Below, in pieces: positions 18,920 to 26,543 of a DNA stretch of 64,000 nt; the first letter of the stretch is position 1; each line of letters opens with the position of its first letter. Origin of the DNA: Hymenobacter sp. YC55. Its GTDB lineage: Bacteria; Bacteroidota; Bacteroidia; Cytophagales; Hymenobacteraceae. Position numbers and translations under genes: made by a program. The stretch is taken from positions 248,001 through 312,000 of the forward strand of contig NZ_JARNTX010000002.1 in the NCBI RefSeq assembly GCF_029433095.1. Reading direction: 5' to 3'. A model generated the notes under the pieces. That model saw nothing but the letters and a program-made list of their open reading frames with translations, was not told where the DNA came from and did not search any database.

Positions 18920-19372
18920 TAGGGGTTTCAGCTTTACCTCTGTGTTAATACCATATCAAATGGAGCAGTGAAATTGCTCAATCTCCTATTCCAAAATTGA
19001 TTCGCTTGGCATTTGATTTCCTAAATCAGGAGAGGTGCCAAGTGAGAATAGCAGCAAATTATATAGTGTTGATTGTCAGGGCTTTTGTTCATTGCCCGAT
19101 TCGTTGTTACTGTTGTGCTTGCCTGCTGGCGGAGTTCAAGAATACGTAAGCGTTATTATTTAATAGATAAAGGATGTGTAACACTGGTAAAGTTATAAAA
19201 AACAGATAATCTCATAATGAACCCTGATTCCTGAATTAAGATAAATATATAATATTATATATTTATTAAAACTGCTGAATTACAGGCCTTTATAATGCAA
19301 AAAACGGGTTATTTAATATTGGCAACTTAATTGTATTACCAGTGCCATAATACGACTAGCTTACTTTCATCC
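18920..19372. other. AT-rich intergenic region
   Basis: About 450 bp with no gene. It is markedly more AT-rich than its surroundings and contains a 26-bp perfect A/T-only palindrome at 19241-19266. TACTTTC at 19362 is a possible degraded -7 element just before the DUF547 gene. No tRNA, riboswitch or repeat-family member is seen. Confidence 0.5.
19241..19266. repeat. 26-bp perfect A/T-only palindrome
   Basis: ATAAATATATAATATTATAT and the remaining six bases form one uninterrupted self-complementary stretch centred on AATATT. It could be an unwinding element, a bent or cruciform-prone site, or an operator. It lies about 110 bp upstream of the DUF547 start. Confidence 0.6.
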
Positions 19373-20152
19373 ATGAAACACACCTACAACTCTCTGGCGA
19401 TTTGGGTACGTGCGGCACTGTTTTTTGTTCTATTATTTGGTTGTCTTTCGGTGCAAGCGGCACCTCCTTCCTCAGCCCAGATAACGGCCTCGACCACAGC
19501 TTTTTTGAAAAGGTTTGTGAACAAGGATGGAGAAGTTAACTACAAAGCTATTCAGCGCGACCCAAAGCAACTCGATGCGTTGCTTGAAGACATTGCTTCC
19601 TTTAGCATGAGCGGAGCTTCGCAAGCCGACTTGTATGCCTTCTATTTGAACGCCTACAACGTGCTTGTAATTGGGGAAATAGTTAGCAATTACCCCTTAA
19701 CGTCGGTACGGGAGATGCCGGGCTTCTTCGACAAGAAGCAAATGCTGGTAGGCGGCGAAAAAATGACGCTCGACGAGTTAGAGCACAACAAGCTGCGCAA
19801 ACTCTACGACGACCCGCGTCTGCACTTTGCTTTGGTGTGCGGCACTGCCAGCTGCCCTCGCTTAAGCCGTGAGGCCTACATGGGTAAAGATCTGTTCACG
19901 CAACTCAACGACCAGACCCGCCGCGTGTTGCAAGACCCTGCTTTCGTGAAGGTAGATGCTGAAGGCAAGACCGTGATGCTACCCGAGATTTTCAAGTGGT
20001 ACGAGGCAGATTTTGGCACCAGCGGTAAAACTGGCGTGGCGTATGTCAACCAATTCCGCGCCGACAAGCGGGTTCCCACCTGGTTTGCTATGGACTATTA
20101 CGCGTACGATTGGAGACTTAATGACCAGAAAGCCGAAGCACCCAAAAAGTAG
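19373..20152 (+). CDS. DUF547 domain-containing exported protein
   Basis: 259 residues from the ATG at 19373, where the signal peptide begins (MKHTYNSLAIWVRAALFF, cleavage near VQA/AP). DUF547 spans most of the mature protein: VNYKAIQRDP, FYLNAYNVLVIGEIV, MTLDELEHNKLRKLYDDPRLHFALVCGTASCPRLSREAY and the C-terminal EIFKWYEADFG. Two cysteines in CGTASCP are typical. The biochemical role of DUF547 proteins is not established; export to the periplasm is well supported. A hairpin terminator follows. Confidence 0.9.
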   Translation: MKHTYNSLAIWVRAALFFVLLFGCLSVQAAPPSSAQITASTTAFLKRFVNKDGEVNYKAIQRDPKQLDALLEDIASFSMSGASQADLYAFYLNAYNVLVIGEIVSNYPLTSVREMPGFFDKKQMLVGGEKMTLDELEHNKLRKLYDDPRLHFALVCGTASCPRLSREAYMGKDLFTQLNDQTRRVLQDPAFVKVDAEGKTVMLPEIFKWYEADFGTSGKTGVAYVNQFRADKRVPTWFAMDYYAYDWRLNDQKAEAPKK

Positions 20153-20185
20153 AATGCACTGCTAAAGCAGAGGCAGAATATAGAA

Positions 20186-20229
20186 ACCGGCAGGCAGGAC
20201 TAGGCATGATGCTAGTTATGCCTGCCGGT
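20186..20229 (+). terminator. Hairpin terminator after the DUF547 gene
   Basis: An 11-bp stem ACCGGCAGGCA / TGCCTGCCGGT with a 22-nt loop, followed by a T-rich stretch (CTTGTTGTT). Moderately strong. Confidence 0.65.
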
Positions 20230-20386
20230 CTTGTTGTTGGGGCTGTAGCCGGGCCGCAACACCCTACTAGGAGAGAGTGGCTTCTACGCCAAGCAAAACA
20301 AACAGAGTAGGTAGGTTTCTTGTATGCAAGAAGCTTATCCCAGCTCCACAGTTTGCGTAGAAGAGCCACCACCCCAACCCCCACCC

Positions 20387-21793
20387 ATGCATACCTCCCG
20401 ACTTGAACATGATTTCTTAGGCGAACGAGCCATTCCGGCCAATGCCTACTATGGTATCCAGACCCTACGAGCGCTGGAAAATTTCAACATTACGGGCATT
20501 CCACTGAAGTCGGAGCCGCTCTTTGTGCAGGCATTAGGCTACGTGAAGAAAGCGGCCGCCATGGCCAACCGTGATATGGGCGTACTGGACCCTAACATTG
20601 CTAACTGCATTGTTCGGGCCTGCGACCGGGTTATTGCTGGCGAAATGGACGAGCAATTTCTGACCGACATGATTCAGGGCGGCGCCGGTACCTCCGTGAA
20701 TATGAACGCCAACGAGGTAATTGCCAACGTAGCGTTGGAACTGATGGACAAAGCCAAAGGCCAGTACGAGTACTGCCATCCCAACAACCACGTCAACTGC
20801 TCGCAGTCCACCAACGATGCCTACCCGACGGCTTTTCGCATCGCCCTCAACAATAAGCTAGAAAGTTACAGCCAAGCCCTAGGCGAATTGGCCGATGCGT
20901 TTGCCCAGAAGGGCGAAGAATTTCGGAACGTGTTGAAAATGGGGCGCACTCAGCTCCAAGATGCCGTGCCTATGAGCATGGGCGACGAGTTTCATGCCTT
21001 TGCCACCAACTTGCGCGAGGAACTGCTGCGTATCAAAGACAGTCGCAACCTAATCAGCGAAATCAACATGGGGGCCACTGCCATTGGCACCCGCGTCAAT
21101 GCCCCCGCTGGCTACGGCGAAAAAGTTACCGAGCACCTGCGCGACATCACCGGGCTGGACTTGGTGCTAGCCGGCGACCTGATAGAGGCTACCTACGATA
21201 CGGGAGCCTACGTGCAACTCTCGGGTGTGCTAAAGCGCACGGCTGTGAAGCTCTCCAAGATTTGCAACGACTTACGGCTCTTGTCTTCCGGACCTCGGGC
21301 GGGCTTGTTTGAAATCAATCTGCCGCCGTTGCAGCCGGGCTCCAGCATCATGCCGGGTAAAGTGAATCCGGTAGTACCGGAGGTGGTCAACCAAACGGCT
21401 TTCTACGTGATAGGCGCCGACCTGACCGTAACCATGGCCGCCGAAGCCGGGCAATTGCAGCTCAACGTAATGGAGCCAGTTATTTCATTCGCCTTGTTCA
21501 CCAGCATTTCTTACCTGACGCGGGCGTGCCATACACTGCGGGAAAAGTGCGTAGTAGGCATCACGGCCAATGCCCAACACGCGGAAAAGCTGGTCCGCAA
21601 CAGCATTGGTATTGTTACGCAACTTAATCCGGTGCTTGGCTACGAGACGGCCGCAGAAATTGCCAGGGAAGCCTTGCGTACAGGCAAGAACGTGTACGAT
21701 ATAGCCGTAACGGAGCGTCAGCTGCTTTCACAAGCCAAGTGGGACGAGATATTCACGTTTGAAAACCTGATTCGTCCTCACTTCATTCAATAA
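20387..21793 (+). CDS. aspA: Aspartate ammonia-lyase
   Basis: Reversibly deaminates L-aspartate to fumarate and ammonia; cytoplasmic homotetramer. 468 residues from the ATG at 20387 (MHTSRLEHDFLGE), which matches the family length; an upstream ATG at 20324 adds a proline-rich extension. Aspartase-type N terminus DFLGERAIPANAYYGIQTLR, substrate loop motif GSSIMPGKVNP and TNDAYPTAFR are present. Sequence favours aspartase over class II fumarase, though the two are close relatives. A possible -7 element TAGGTTTC lies at 20312. It converges on a GNAT gene via a shared hairpin. Confidence 0.95.
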   Translation: MHTSRLEHDFLGERAIPANAYYGIQTLRALENFNITGIPLKSEPLFVQALGYVKKAAAMANRDMGVLDPNIANCIVRACDRVIAGEMDEQFLTDMIQGGAGTSVNMNANEVIANVALELMDKAKGQYEYCHPNNHVNCSQSTNDAYPTAFRIALNNKLESYSQALGELADAFAQKGEEFRNVLKMGRTQLQDAVPMSMGDEFHAFATNLREELLRIKDSRNLISEINMGATAIGTRVNAPAGYGEKVTEHLRDITGLDLVLAGDLIEATYDTGAYVQLSGVLKRTAVKLSKICNDLRLLSSGPRAGLFEINLPPLQPGSSIMPGKVNPVVPEVVNQTAFYVIGADLTVTMAAEAGQLQLNVMEPVISFALFTSISYLTRACHTLREKCVVGITANAQHAEKLVRNSIGIVTQLNPVLGYETAAEIAREALRTGKNVYDIAVTERQLLSQAKWDEIFTFENLIRPHFIQ

Positions 21794-21795
21794 GA

Positions 21796-21866
21796 GTGCA
21801 GTTGTGAAAGGTGAAATGGTTGGCGGATAGTCCACTACCTCCCCATTTCATCTTTTACAACTGCAC
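21796..21866. terminator. Bidirectional hairpin between aspA and the GNAT gene
   Basis: Imperfect stem of about 24 bp: GTGCAGTTGTGAAAGGTGAA pairs with the inverted copy ending at CAACTGCAC. It sits exactly between the two convergent stop codons, though no long T-run is present. Confidence 0.65.
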
Positions 21867-22397
21867 CCGCTCTAGCATAACCGTTGGCTGGTCGTGGTAG
21901 GTGGTGCGGTGGTATTCTTGGTAACCAAATTTGCGGGCCACTCGCAAGGATGCTTCGTTTCTGGGGTGAATAACGCATACGGTACGAACCGGTCCGAAAT
22001 GCGCGTCGGCCCAAGCAATGGCGGCTTCCACGGCTTCGGTAGCGTAGCCTTTGCCGTGCGCAGCTGATGCCAGCACCCACCCAATTTCGGGGGCGCCGTT
22101 GCTGGCCGGCACGATGTTGCGCTTAGGGTCAGCAAAGCCCACTACCCCAATAAAACGGCCAGACGCTTTGTCTTCCACGGCCCAGAAACCATAGCCCATC
22201 AAGGTCCAGTGCCCAACGCTGCGGAGCAACGTGGCCCAGACTTCTTCTTCCAACATGGGCCGGGGGCTTAAATAGCGGTACACCTTGGGGTCGGCCCACA
22301 TAGTTACGTATTCGGGGAAGTCGGTGGGCTTGTAACCGCGCAACAGCAGACGGGTGGTTTCCAGGACCGGAACTTGAAGTACAGATTGGCTAAGCAT
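21855..22397 (-). CDS. GNAT family N-acetyltransferase (RimJ/RimL type)
   Basis: Acetyl-CoA-dependent N-acetyltransferase, 180 residues. The N-terminal VLETTRLLLRGYKPTDF is the classic RimJ/L opening. The acetyl-CoA loop region is IGWVLASAAHGKGYATEAV (Q/RxxGxG/A-type, here AHGKGYA), followed by HPRNEASLRVARKFGYQ. The acceptor could be a ribosomal protein N terminus, an amino acid or a small molecule. It stands alone on the minus strand. Confidence 0.92.
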   Translation of the reverse strand: MLSQSVLQVPVLETTRLLLRGYKPTDFPEYVTMWADPKVYRYLSPRPMLEEEVWATLLRSVGHWTLMGYGFWAVEDKASGRFIGVVGFADPKRNIVPASNGAPEIGWVLASAAHGKGYATEAVEAAIAWADAHFGPVRTVCVIHPRNEASLRVARKFGYQEYHRTTYHDQPTVMLERVQL

Positions 22398-22586
22398 GGA
22401 CGTGCAAGAGAGCCGGAGGAGGCTGTAGATGATTCCGGATGAGCTAAAGTAACAGGTGTCAGCAACAATGGCCCTGACACGAGGCTCTAGTGCAGATAAA
22501 GAAATTGTTTACTCCGTTGCACGGCTGCCTCCAATACAGTGAATACCATGACGCCGTCCGCACGAGTAAACAGCAGCGCTGCAAAA

Positions 22587-22618
22587 CAAAAGCCTTCCCG
22601 CAGGCGGAAAGGCTTTTG
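22587..22618 (-). terminator. Hairpin terminator after the Hsp20 gene
   Basis: CAAAAGCCTT pairs with AAGGCTTTTG around a 12-nt, partly paired loop. The T4 run lies on the correct side for the minus-strand Hsp20 gene ending at 22645. Confidence 0.8.
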
Positions 22619-22644
22619 TAATGGCTAGAACGCAGGCCAGTGGC

Positions 22645-23280
22645 TTACGAGCCAACACCAGAGCTTTGGGGCCGGCCATTCATTTCAGCAACACGCTCCA
22701 TGGTGTTGCTTTTCTTTCGAATGCCATTGCCATTGCTGCCGTTGCTGCTTTGCTCGTTGGTAAGCTGCTGCACAGTTACATCGGTGGCTTGCTGCTCCGT
22801 GCGCTCCGAAAGCTGGCCATTGCCAATGGTAGAGCTCTGGCCGCCTTTGATTTGGATCTGGTGGCGCATTGTTTTCTGTTCGTCTTTCGGCACGCTTACC
22901 CGCAGCATCCCGTCCTCGAACGAGGCTTGGATGCCGCTAGCATCTACCGTGTCGGGTAGCTGGAACGAGCGTTGGAACGAGCCAAACGAACTTTCCACCA
23001 TGTGGTAGCGCCGCTGATTCTGCTCGTTGCGGAACTGCCGCTCCCCGGCAATAGTCAGGCGACCTTGGTGAAAGTCCACCTTAATGTCTTCCCGCTTCAT
23101 GCCAGGCAGAGCGGCTTCTATTTCATAACTCTTCTCGGTTTCGTAGGCATCAACGTGAGGCGAAAAGCTGTTGACGCGCCCCCGCGAAGCCAGCGAATCG
23201 TTGAAGAACCGGTCGAGCATCGTGCTGAAGTTCGACGATGCCATATCAGAGAAGGAATCTTGAAATTTTTGAATAGACAT
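22645..23280 (-). CDS. Hsp20/alpha-crystallin small heat-shock protein
   Basis: ATP-independent chaperone that holds unfolding proteins; cytoplasmic oligomer. 211 residues, longer than the usual 140-150. The alpha-crystallin domain is about 40-145, with VDAYETEKSYEIEAALPGMK, LTIAGERQF, SFQRSFQLPDTVD and the hallmark DGMLRVSVPK. The extra length is a Gln/Ser/Asn-rich, low-complexity C-terminal tail (about 150-211). Upstream on the minus strand is TACGTTTT, close to the -7 consensus. Confidence 0.94.
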   Translation of the reverse strand: MSIQKFQDSFSDMASSNFSTMLDRFFNDSLASRGRVNSFSPHVDAYETEKSYEIEAALPGMKREDIKVDFHQGRLTIAGERQFRNEQNQRRYHMVESSFGSFQRSFQLPDTVDASGIQASFEDGMLRVSVPKDEQKTMRHQIQIKGGQSSTIGNGQLSERTEQQATDVTVQQLTNEQSSNGSNGNGIRKKSNTMERVAEMNGRPQSSGVGS

Positions 23281-23453
23281 GGCGTTGAGAGTTTAGGTGT
23301 AACCAACAACGCTGCCGTGTACGATTCGAAAAAAACGTAGGTTTCACTTAAAACCGACATTTTTTTCGAGCTTCAAAAATTTTTTGAAAAGGCTCTTCTA
23401 GTTCTATAAAGCTCTGCTTGCAAGTGCTTTAGCAGTGGGCTTTCCGGCTTTCA

Positions 23454-24164
23454 TCATACGCTAGGCGTTGCCTTTGCAATCTGCTTGGCTACCTCCACTA
23501 GCGTCTTGCCTTGGTAAGTAGGAGCCGGGGCTAGCGGGTACAGTTCCTGCCCGGGCCGGGCAATGAAACCGGCGGCCAAACCAGCTTGGAGGGCACCAGC
23601 CACGTCCCAGCCGTGCGCGGCTATCAATGCGGCTTCAGCGGGTTGTACACCCGCCGTTTGAACGGCTGCTAGATAAGTATCAAGGTGGGGCTTGTAGCGC
23701 TGACCGATGTCGATGCTCAGGCCTTGCTCGAAATAATGAATGATGCCTGCGTAGCGCAATTGCTCGTCGAGCACCTCGCGCGTGGAGTTGGTGAAGGCGA
23801 CCAGCCGGATACCCATGTCCAGTAGCATTGCCAATCCTTTCGGAACGTCTTTATGAGCTGGTAATTCGGTTAACAGCTGTACTATTTCGCGCTTTTTGGC
23901 AGGCTTCAAATGCTTCTCCTCCAGCTTGTCGGCGGCCATATCGAGGGCTGCTTCGGCAATAACACTGAACGGGTGGTAAGAGCCCGTAACGGTATCAACC
24001 AATGAGTACTGCAGCAGCAAGCCAAACCACTGCTGAAACGCGAATTTGTTGCCGAAAGCTTTGCCAACAGCTCGCTTCAACTTGCTCATATCGAGCAAGG
24101 TCTCGTTGACGTCAAAAAAGATAACCTTGGGTTGCGGTGAAGATGTAGTTAAGAGAGTTTGCAT
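23454..24164 (-). CDS. Haloacid dehalogenase type II (HAD-like hydrolase)
   Basis: 236 residues from the ATG at 24164 (MQTLLTTSSPQPKVIFFD); a longer reading to 24242 is unsupported. Motif I is FFDVNETLLD (Asp-x-Asn-x-Thr), the 2-haloacid dehalogenase variant rather than DxDxT of phosphatases. VAFTNSTREVL is motif II, and IAAHGWDVAGALQAGLAAGFI is the C-terminal motif with the Asn-replaced GWD of this group. It would hydrolyse (S)-2-haloacids, or is a paralogue with another substrate. Single gene on the minus strand. Confidence 0.9.
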   Translation of the reverse strand: MQTLLTTSSPQPKVIFFDVNETLLDMSKLKRAVGKAFGNKFAFQQWFGLLLQYSLVDTVTGSYHPFSVIAEAALDMAADKLEEKHLKPAKKREIVQLLTELPAHKDVPKGLAMLLDMGIRLVAFTNSTREVLDEQLRYAGIIHYFEQGLSIDIGQRYKPHLDTYLAAVQTAGVQPAEAALIAAHGWDVAGALQAGLAAGFIARPGQELYPLAPAPTYQGKTLVEVAKQIAKATPSV

Positions 24165-24354
24165 AGACTGGAAAAGTAGGATAGGAACAGCGAGGAGGGC
24201 AATGCAGTGCACATACGGATACACCAACACGATGGAGTGCACCGGACTGAAAACTTTCTTTGGTCAATAGGTGGCAAATGCTTTTAAGCCAGTAAGAGGG
24301 CACTATCAGCAGCGCCGTTTCTGGAAGCTAATTAGCTACCTGTTTTACAAAAAA

Positions 24355-24379
24355 ACAGCCGCCCTCTTGGGGCGGCTGT
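24355..24379 (-). terminator. Hairpin terminator after the TPM gene
   Basis: ACAGCCGCCC pairs with GGGCGGCTGT around a 5-nt loop, next to an A-run at 24347-24355 that reads as T on the minus strand. It closes the gene ending at 24399. Confidence 0.85.
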
Positions 24380-24398
24380 CAGTAAAGCGGGCGGCTGT

Positions 24399-25787
24399 TT
24401 ACCACGAGCCGCTGTTATCATCGTCGCTGTCGAAGCCGCCGCCACCCGTATCATCCGACGACATATCGTCATACGAGGAATTATCATCGGACGAGAAGTA
24501 GTCGGGCGACGAATTGTCGAAGCTGGAGTCGTCTTGCGAGAAATAATCAGGAGCTGCCTCATTGGTACTGGACCCGCCAAATGCTGGAAACTCATCGGCC
24601 GACGAAGTGCCACCTGCTGCCCCAGCCGCCCCCGCCAAGCCTGCTGCCCCCGGGTCGAGCGACGAAGGTGTAGCATCATGGCCCGTCAGGCCGTTGCCGG
24701 ATTCATCGTGGCCTCCGGAGGCCATGCGGTTGCCTAGGTAAGCACCGGCCGCAGCAGCAGCACCCGTTGCCAGAATACCACCCATTCCGCTACCTATGCC
24801 GCCGCCCATACCACTGCCCATGCCGCCACCGTAGCCATTGCCACCCATACCCGGGCCGCGGTTACCATAGAAGTCGGGACCCGGTTGTTGCGGGGGCATA
24901 TTGCCGCGGTTGTAGTTGCCGGTGGGACCAGTGGGGCGGTTGCCGTTACCGTAAAAGTCGGGGGCATTGCCAGGAACTGCCGTGGGCTGCGACTTGCGCC
25001 GAAACAGCTTTAGCAGCCCCCATATCACTCCGCCAATCAGCAAGGCGCCAATAGCTAGCGTCCCGATACCGAGGCCCGAAGGCTGCGGCGCCGGTACCGT
25101 TGACTGCGGCGTGAAAGGTTCGGTAGCCGGGGTATTATCGGTAGACGCTAAACCGTCGGAGTTTAAGTTGGAGCTACTTCCCGCTGCTGCTCCCGTACCG
25201 GCTGCTCCAGAAGCAGTGGCAGGGCTGTTGGCCGTAGCCGGCTGATTCTTATTGGGGTTCGACTCGGGGTTAGCTGCTAGCATCAGCGTATTCAAGCCGG
25301 TGCGTATGCCCGCAAAATAGTTGCCTTGTTTAAAGCTAGGCGTCATCTGGTCGTTGATGACGCGGGCCGTTAGCTCGGGCGTAATGGCGCTTTGCAGCCC
25401 CGAACCGGCCTGAATCGTGACTTTGCGCTCTTGCCCGGATAGCAGTACCACAATCCCGTTGTTTTTTTCGCGTTGGCCTACGCCCCAGGCTTGGCCAAGG
25501 GCCCGACCATAATCGGCTACGGTGCGGCCGCCTAGCGTAGGCACCGTCACGACTACAATCTGAGTACCGGTGTTGTCGGCGTAGCGGCGCAAGCCGCTTT
25601 CCAAGGTTTTGGCGTCGGCGGCGCTCAGCAGTTTGGCCTCATCGGTCACGAAGCGGAAGGGGGAAGGCCGAGCCGGCAGTCCCTCCACCGCCGTTGAAGT
25701 TGCCGACTCGGATTGGGCAGCAACAGTTGCGGGCGCACTCAGCTCAGTTGATAAGAGCAGCAACAGAAGAAACAAGAAGCGATGCAT
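24399..25787 (-). CDS. TPM domain (YgcG-type) exported membrane-anchored protein
   Basis: 462 residues. Signal peptide 1-24 (MHRFLFLLLLLLSTEL). TPM domain about 45-165 (FRFVTDEAKLLSAADAKTLE, TQIVVVTVPTLGG, GIVVLLSGQERKVTIQAGSG). A Pro/Ala/Thr linker leads to a membrane helix at about 230-255 (IGTLAIGALLIGGVIWGLLK). After it comes a Gly/Asn/Met-rich segment and a Ser/Asp-rich tail ending GGGGFDSDDDNSGSW. TPM proteins act in photosystem II repair in plants; bacterial members are uncharacterised. The acidic tail may bind cations; that is inference. Confidence 0.9.
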   Translation of the reverse strand: MHRFLFLLLLLLSTELSAPATVAAQSESATSTAVEGLPARPSPFRFVTDEAKLLSAADAKTLESGLRRYADNTGTQIVVVTVPTLGGRTVADYGRALGQAWGVGQREKNNGIVVLLSGQERKVTIQAGSGLQSAITPELTARVINDQMTPSFKQGNYFAGIRTGLNTLMLAANPESNPNKNQPATANSPATASGAAGTGAAAGSSSNLNSDGLASTDNTPATEPFTPQSTVPAPQPSGLGIGTLAIGALLIGGVIWGLLKLFRRKSQPTAVPGNAPDFYGNGNRPTGPTGNYNRGNMPPQQPGPDFYGNRGPGMGGNGYGGGMGSGMGGGIGSGMGGILATGAAAAAGAYLGNRMASGGHDESGNGLTGHDATPSSLDPGAAGLAGAAGAAGGTSSADEFPAFGGSSTNEAAPDYFSQDDSSFDNSSPDYFSSDDNSSYDDMSSDDTGGGGFDSDDDNSGSW

Positions 25788-25961
25788 GGCACGAGAGGTG
25801 TAGTGAGACGAATAGCTGTCAAGCAGGCGTATCGCCTTCTACGGAGTTAGGGCGCTAATAGCTATACAACTACTCGCAATCCACTGGAACTGACCCCTGC
25901 TATACTGCCTTCCACACCGAAAAGCCTGCTATCAATTTTCGGTTTGTGTGTACGTACCCAA

Positions 25962-25969
25962 TACCTTTG
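25962..25969 (+). promoter_or_regulatory. -7 promoter element immediately before a start codon
   Basis: TACCTTTG is an exact TAnnTTTG match ending 6 bp before the ATG at 25976. TTTG at 25943-25946 could be the -33 element, though the spacing (15 bp) is short. Transcription starting about 7 bp downstream would give a leaderless mRNA. Confidence 0.5.
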
Positions 25970-25975
25970 TATGCC

Positions 25976-26422
25976 ATGAAGAGAAACTTACTGCCAGCTA
26001 TATATTTTAGGAATGCTGCCGGTCAGTTGTTGGAGGATGCCGCAGGATTTCTGCGGGTCAATTGGAGCAGCAACCCCTACCGGCCCGAAGAAGTACGGGC
26101 ATTGTTCACCCACATGGTATATGCGCTACAGCGCTATAACTGGAGCCGCATCCTGATTAATCAAGTAGGAATGCGGCCTTTCTCGCAGGAAGAGCAGCAA
26201 TGGGTGTCGAAGGAATGGCTGCCCTTGGCCGTGCAGGCTGGTTACCGTCACGGAGCGGTAATAGTATCGGGGGAGGTGATGGTGCGTCTGGCTACGGCTT
26301 CCATCACCACGCAGGTAAATAACATGCCGCTGATTTATCGTTCTTTCGAAACCGAGGCTGAGGCGCTGAAGTGGCTGTTGCAACAGCCTAGCTCGCCACC
26401 GTCGCAACGCAGCTTCCAGTAA
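25976..26422 (+). CDS. Small STAS-like-fold hypothetical protein, paralogue 3
   Basis: 148 residues from the ATG at 25976. More diverged than the pair at 15505 and 16205 but built the same way: N-terminal strands ending FLRVNWSSNPYRPEE (compare LVGRWGYQPEPAE), a helix VRALFTHMVYALQRY, a core strand WSRILINQVGMRPF, a WVSKEWLPLAVQAGY helix (compare WLLRDYFPQMAQQL) and a closing ETEAEALKWLL (compare EGEALAWL). No characterised family recognised. Soluble. It is isolated, with its own promoter-like element and a strong bidirectional terminator. Confidence 0.75.
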   Translation: MKRNLLPAIYFRNAAGQLLEDAAGFLRVNWSSNPYRPEEVRALFTHMVYALQRYNWSRILINQVGMRPFSQEEQQWVSKEWLPLAVQAGYRHGAVIVSGEVMVRLATASITTQVNNMPLIYRSFETEAEALKWLLQQPSSPPSQRSFQ

Positions 26423-26465
26423 CAACCTCGAAGGACAAACTTCATACGTAGGGGCTTCAAACAAT

Positions 26466-26514
26466 AAAACACGGGGCCAGCGACGCAGGATACGCGTCGC
26501 TGGCCCCGTGTTTT
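26466..26514. terminator. Very strong bidirectional terminator
   Basis: A 21-bp perfect stem (AAAACACGGGGCCAGCGACG plus C, with its complement) and a 7-nt loop, flanked by A4 and T4. It separates the paralogue 3 gene from the convergent arsenite methyltransferase gene. Confidence 0.95.
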
Positions 26515-26543
26515 AGCGCCTAAAAAAGGTGCTCAACTACATG

